64,000 nt of DNA from Lojkania enalia (Eukaryota; Ascomycota; Dothideomycetes; Pleosporales): assembly GCA_010094045.1 (NCBI GenBank), contig ML986666.1, positions 144,678-208,677 of the forward strand. The letters are read 5' to 3'. This document shows positions 61,469 through 64,000 of this stretch, piece after piece (the first letter of the stretch is position 1; each line of letters begins with the position of its first letter). A program made the position numbers and the translations under genes. Under the pieces are notes generated by a model that worked only from the letters and a program-made list of their open reading frames with translations, did not search any database and was not told the DNA's origin.

Positions 61469-62846
61469 ATGGCCGATGCTCCTCTCCCAGCCGCCAATGG
61501 CACCTTTCCGGCCCACAATCCAGCGGGCCAAACCGCAGCCGCTGTTGCCCAGGCAGACACCATAAGTGCCGGTACGAACACCCCAACCCCGAGCTCGGGC
61601 TGCCTTCTCAGCATGCATGGGCAACATGGCTGTTTGCTAATAGCCATGTATAGATGAGATTGCTCTGTACGATCGCCAAATCCGCTTATGGGGCGTACAA
61701 GCCCAGGAGAAGTGAGTGGTTTGTGCCCTCGGCCGCACGCCGCGCTGATGTCGCAGGATTCGGAACGCAAACATCCTCCTTGTCTCCGTCAAAGCCTTCG
61801 CCAATGAAGTTGCAAAGAACCTCGTCCTCGCCGGAGTCGGGTCGATCACGCTAGCAGACCATGAAGTCGTCACCGAAGAAGACCTTGGGGCTCAATTCTT
61901 CGTTTCCGAGGCTGATGTCGGCAAGAACGTGAGTTATTGTCACAAGCAGCTCCCCTTTACCGTCTAACGTAGGTATCAGCGCGCCGAAGCAGCAGCACCC
62001 CAAATCCAGAAGCTTAATCCGCGAGTCAGAGTTGACGTGATCACACGAGATGTCCGCAACGAGCAAGACGTGAACTTCTACGCAGCCTACGACGTCATTA
62101 TCGCGACCGACCTCGACTTCCTCTCCCTCAGTGCCCTCGATTCCGGCGCTCGGTTAGCACAGCGTCCATTCTATGCCGGCTGCTCACATGGGATGTATGG
62201 CTTTATATTCGCAGATCTAGGTATCCACGAGTATGTAATTGAGCGCGAGAAAGGCAATCGGCCGACGCGCCTAGAACCCGAATCTGCTACACGCTCTGTC
62301 ACCGCAATAACCACGAAGAAAGAGAGCGGAAAGACAATCGAAATGGTGACGAAGCGTGAACTCTACACTCCGCTCCTATTAGTCAACACCTCCCCGCTGC
62401 CACCGGACATGCAGAACAACACGCGCAAACTGAAGAAAGTGCACCCATTACTCACCTGCGTTCGCGCATTATGGGAATACCAGAGAAACGGACACGGCGT
62501 GTACCCGTCACATACTAAGGAACATCTGCAACTGTTCACTCAACTTGCGACTGAGAAGCACAAGGAGCTGCTACTCCCTGCAGAAACGCTCAAGGCGGAA
62601 TTTTTGCGCAGCTTCTTACAGAATCTGGGCAGTGAGTTGGCTCCAGTCACAGCATTCCTTGGCGGACAGCTTGCTCAGGACGTCATCAATGTGCTGGGCA
62701 AGAGAGAACAGCCGATTCAGAACTTGATGTTGTTTGACGGCGAGGATAGTGCTGGGCCTATCTATGCTCTACATCCCATCTTCCTTAGCGAAGCGCCGCC
62801 GGTTGCGCCGGTGGTTCCTGCTGATTCCGCCATTACGGTGGTTTGA
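61469..62846 (+). CDS. aos1: SUMO-activating enzyme E1 subunit Aos1 (SAE1-like)
   Basis: Four exons: 61469-61571, 61654-61711, 61757-61928 and 61980-62846, giving 399 residues. Aos1 pairs with Uba2 to adenylate and activate SUMO. After an Ala-rich N-terminus the ThiF/UBA fold begins with DEIALYDRQIRLWGVQAQEK, then IRNANILLV, EVAKNLVLAGVGSITLADHE and GAQFFVSEADVGKNRAEAAA. Later markers are KLNPRVRVDVITRDV, FYAGCSHGMYGFIFADLGIH and a long C-terminal helical part with LAPVTAFLGGQLAQDVINVL and ENSRF-free FDGEDSAGPIYALHP. The catalytic Cys belongs to Uba2, so its absence here is expected. The acceptor of intron 3 (GTATCAG) was chosen to give VGKN-RAEAAAPQIQ. Confidence 0.93.
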
Positions 62847-63105
62847 AGATTTAGACTACAGTTAGCTAAGCACGTACGTAGAGCGGCAATACTCTATTTC
62901 TTAGGCCGCGAAACGGGTGAGGTAAATGCATAGATGAGGGCACAGTCACAGTGGCATATATCCACGAGGATTTTTAAAGGCGCGATCTGGTTGGGAGAAG
63001 GGGGGAGGATGGATTTACGGATATGGATACCCTAGGCTTTAGCAGTGAAGTATAAATAGTAACAATTTCCAAATATGATGGATTTTTATCGACATAAACA
63101 ATAAT

Positions 63106-63999
63106 TCATTGCTTCTTCTTCCCCTCTGCGTTCCCTTTCCCCTTCTCAACTTGCTTCCCCCCTTTCAAACCACTAAACAGCACAAAGCATAATCCTAAGA
63201 ATGTGGCAATCACAACGCCGACCGTTCCCGCTTCGACCCATGCCGTCTTCCTTAAATCTAAAACAGGGACATCAATCCACTCAATCAGCCTCCCCGTCCC
63301 ATTGCCGCTCGCAGATGGAGCGACATGCATGAACCTTGTCTTGGGACCGAACAAGCCCTCATACCCAAGATGGATCCTATCGAACGGATTCGTAGACAAC
63401 TTCGTCCCTTCCTCGGACCTACAGGCCCAGAAGACGACAGGCCAAGGGACAGGAACAGAAGCGTGCGAGGACTGCGAGGCGGGGAGGTACCGCAGGTGCA
63501 TGGGTATCGAGATGTTCCATCCCGCGTTAGCATCACCATCCCGTGTTCCAGCTCTGTCAGATATTTGCGAGGGCAGTGGCACGACGATCTCGAATAGGGC
63601 GGCACTGCCCCATTGCTTGATGACCCAGTCCGGCGCCTCGAGATCTGTGGCGCCAGACAAGGAGCGCAGGGAGTGTAGGTTGTGGGAGGAGAGGAATAAA
63701 GGGTCGGTGAAGGAGTATTTGTCGATGAAGAGGTAGGAAGGGAGAGTTAGATGGGTGTGCAGTTTACAAGTTGGGTTGGGCGGTTGGGGGGCTCGGGAGA
63801 GGTTTATTAGGAGTGTGGGGTGCAGGCCCGTCGGGGTGGAGATGCGGGCAATATAGGTTAAGGGGGGAGGAGGGAGGGGATAGTGGCGGGTGGGGGTTTG
63901 GAACCGCGTCGGCTCTGAGTGAGGGTTAGGAATTTTGGTAATAGATATCGAAATGAAGTGGGAAGGGTTCGCGTACTTGGGATTGAATCCTGACCTAGC
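63106..63999 (-). CDS. pbn1: Pbn1/PIG-X, GPI mannosyltransferase I accessory subunit, 5' end outside window
   Basis: The frame is open to the right edge, giving 297 visible residues of the C-terminal part. Pbn1/PIG-X is an ER type I membrane protein that stabilises the mannosyltransferase Gpi14/PIG-M, which adds the first mannose to GPI. The conserved lumenal pattern is present: YIARISTPTGLHPTLLINLS, CKLHTHLTLPSYLFIDKYSF, ATDLEAPDWVIKQWGSAALF, then ISIPMHLRYLP, VPWPVVFWAC and NPFDRIHLGYEGLFGP. A single C-terminal transmembrane segment (TVGVVIATFLGLCFVLFSGL) and a basic cytosolic tail end the protein. A TAG at the very edge (63996-63998 region, other frame) may mark a splice acceptor. Confidence 0.88.
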   Translation of the reverse strand, partial: ARSGFNPKYANPSHFISISITKIPNPHSEPTRFQTPTRHYPLPPPPLTYIARISTPTGLHPTLLINLSRAPQPPNPTCKLHTHLTLPSYLFIDKYSFTDPLFLSSHNLHSLRSLSGATDLEAPDWVIKQWGSAALFEIVVPLPSQISDRAGTRDGDANAGWNISIPMHLRYLPASQSSHASVPVPWPVVFWACRSEEGTKLSTNPFDRIHLGYEGLFGPKTRFMHVAPSASGNGTGRLIEWIDVPVLDLRKTAWVEAGTVGVVIATFLGLCFVLFSGLKGGKQVEKGKGNAEGKKKQ

Positions 64000-64000
64000 A

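Noticed and set aside
61154..61770. Overlapping minus-strand frames of 157 and 196 codons
   Set aside because: They contain a His-Arg run translated from (GACGGT)n and lie antisense to the aos1 promoter and first exons.

Overview
This window is nuclear DNA from a filamentous ascomycete (Pezizomycotina). The genes are dense and mostly broken by short GT...AG introns of about 44-320 nt, often with CTAAC/CTGAC-like branch sites. The recognisable products are fungal housekeeping proteins: a class V myosin tail, Cwc2, Sac3, a Ycf1/MRP-type ABC transporter, Rpa49, a derlin, Pet127, Aos1 and Pbn1. A class such as Leotiomycetes is plausible, but that is an inference from general protein character. 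No bacterial operon, CRISPR array, tRNA or rRNA gene was recognised. Splice junctions below were worked out by hand from reading frame and splice signals, and each multi-exon model sums to a whole number of codons.

Left part (1-9.8 kb): the C-terminal half of a class V myosin (cut by the left edge), a C78-family ZUFSP-like deubiquitinase, an unrecognised low-complexity protein whose 5' end is interrupted by an in-frame TGA, the splicing factor Cwc2 on the minus strand, and a small one-pass membrane protein.

9.8-13.5 kb is gene-poor and holds a decayed protein kinase gene (four stop codons and a frameshift). It is followed by an FAD-dependent amine oxidase and a TenA-family protein (13.6-16.0 kb), then about 2.6 kb of simple-sequence-rich spacer.

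Middle (18.5-44.5 kb): Sac3 (mRNA export), a protein with a probable YDR124W-like helical domain, a 9-exon vacuolar-type ABCC transporter, a UBA-like plus USP-like protein whose catalytic Cys position reads Asp, a promethin/lipid-droplet protein, RNA polymerase I subunit A49, a small GGPFDKEG-type protein whose intron holds a (CA)n microsatellite and the only assembly gap, a derlin (ERAD), and a small membrane protein.

Right part (45-64 kb): a PH-like/leucine-rich-repeat protein facing Pet127 (mitochondrial RNA processing) across a shared promoter; a secreted serine carboxypeptidase whose fourth intron lacks an AG acceptor; an F-box pseudogene in a gene-poor stretch; a conserved unknown protein facing Aos1 (SUMO E1); and the C-terminal part of Pbn1 (GPI mannosyltransferase accessory), cut by the right edge.

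The genes do not form an obvious pathway cluster. Several touch ubiquitin or SUMO (ZUFSP, the USP-like pseudoenzyme, derlin, Aos1, the F-box relic), but they are dispersed among unrelated genes and this looks like coincidence. No new defence system or biosynthetic cluster was found. The most unusual items are the inactive-looking USP protein, the carboxypeptidase with a broken acceptor, the TGA-interrupted conserved ORF, the kinase relic, and several coding-like stretches with no recognised family.
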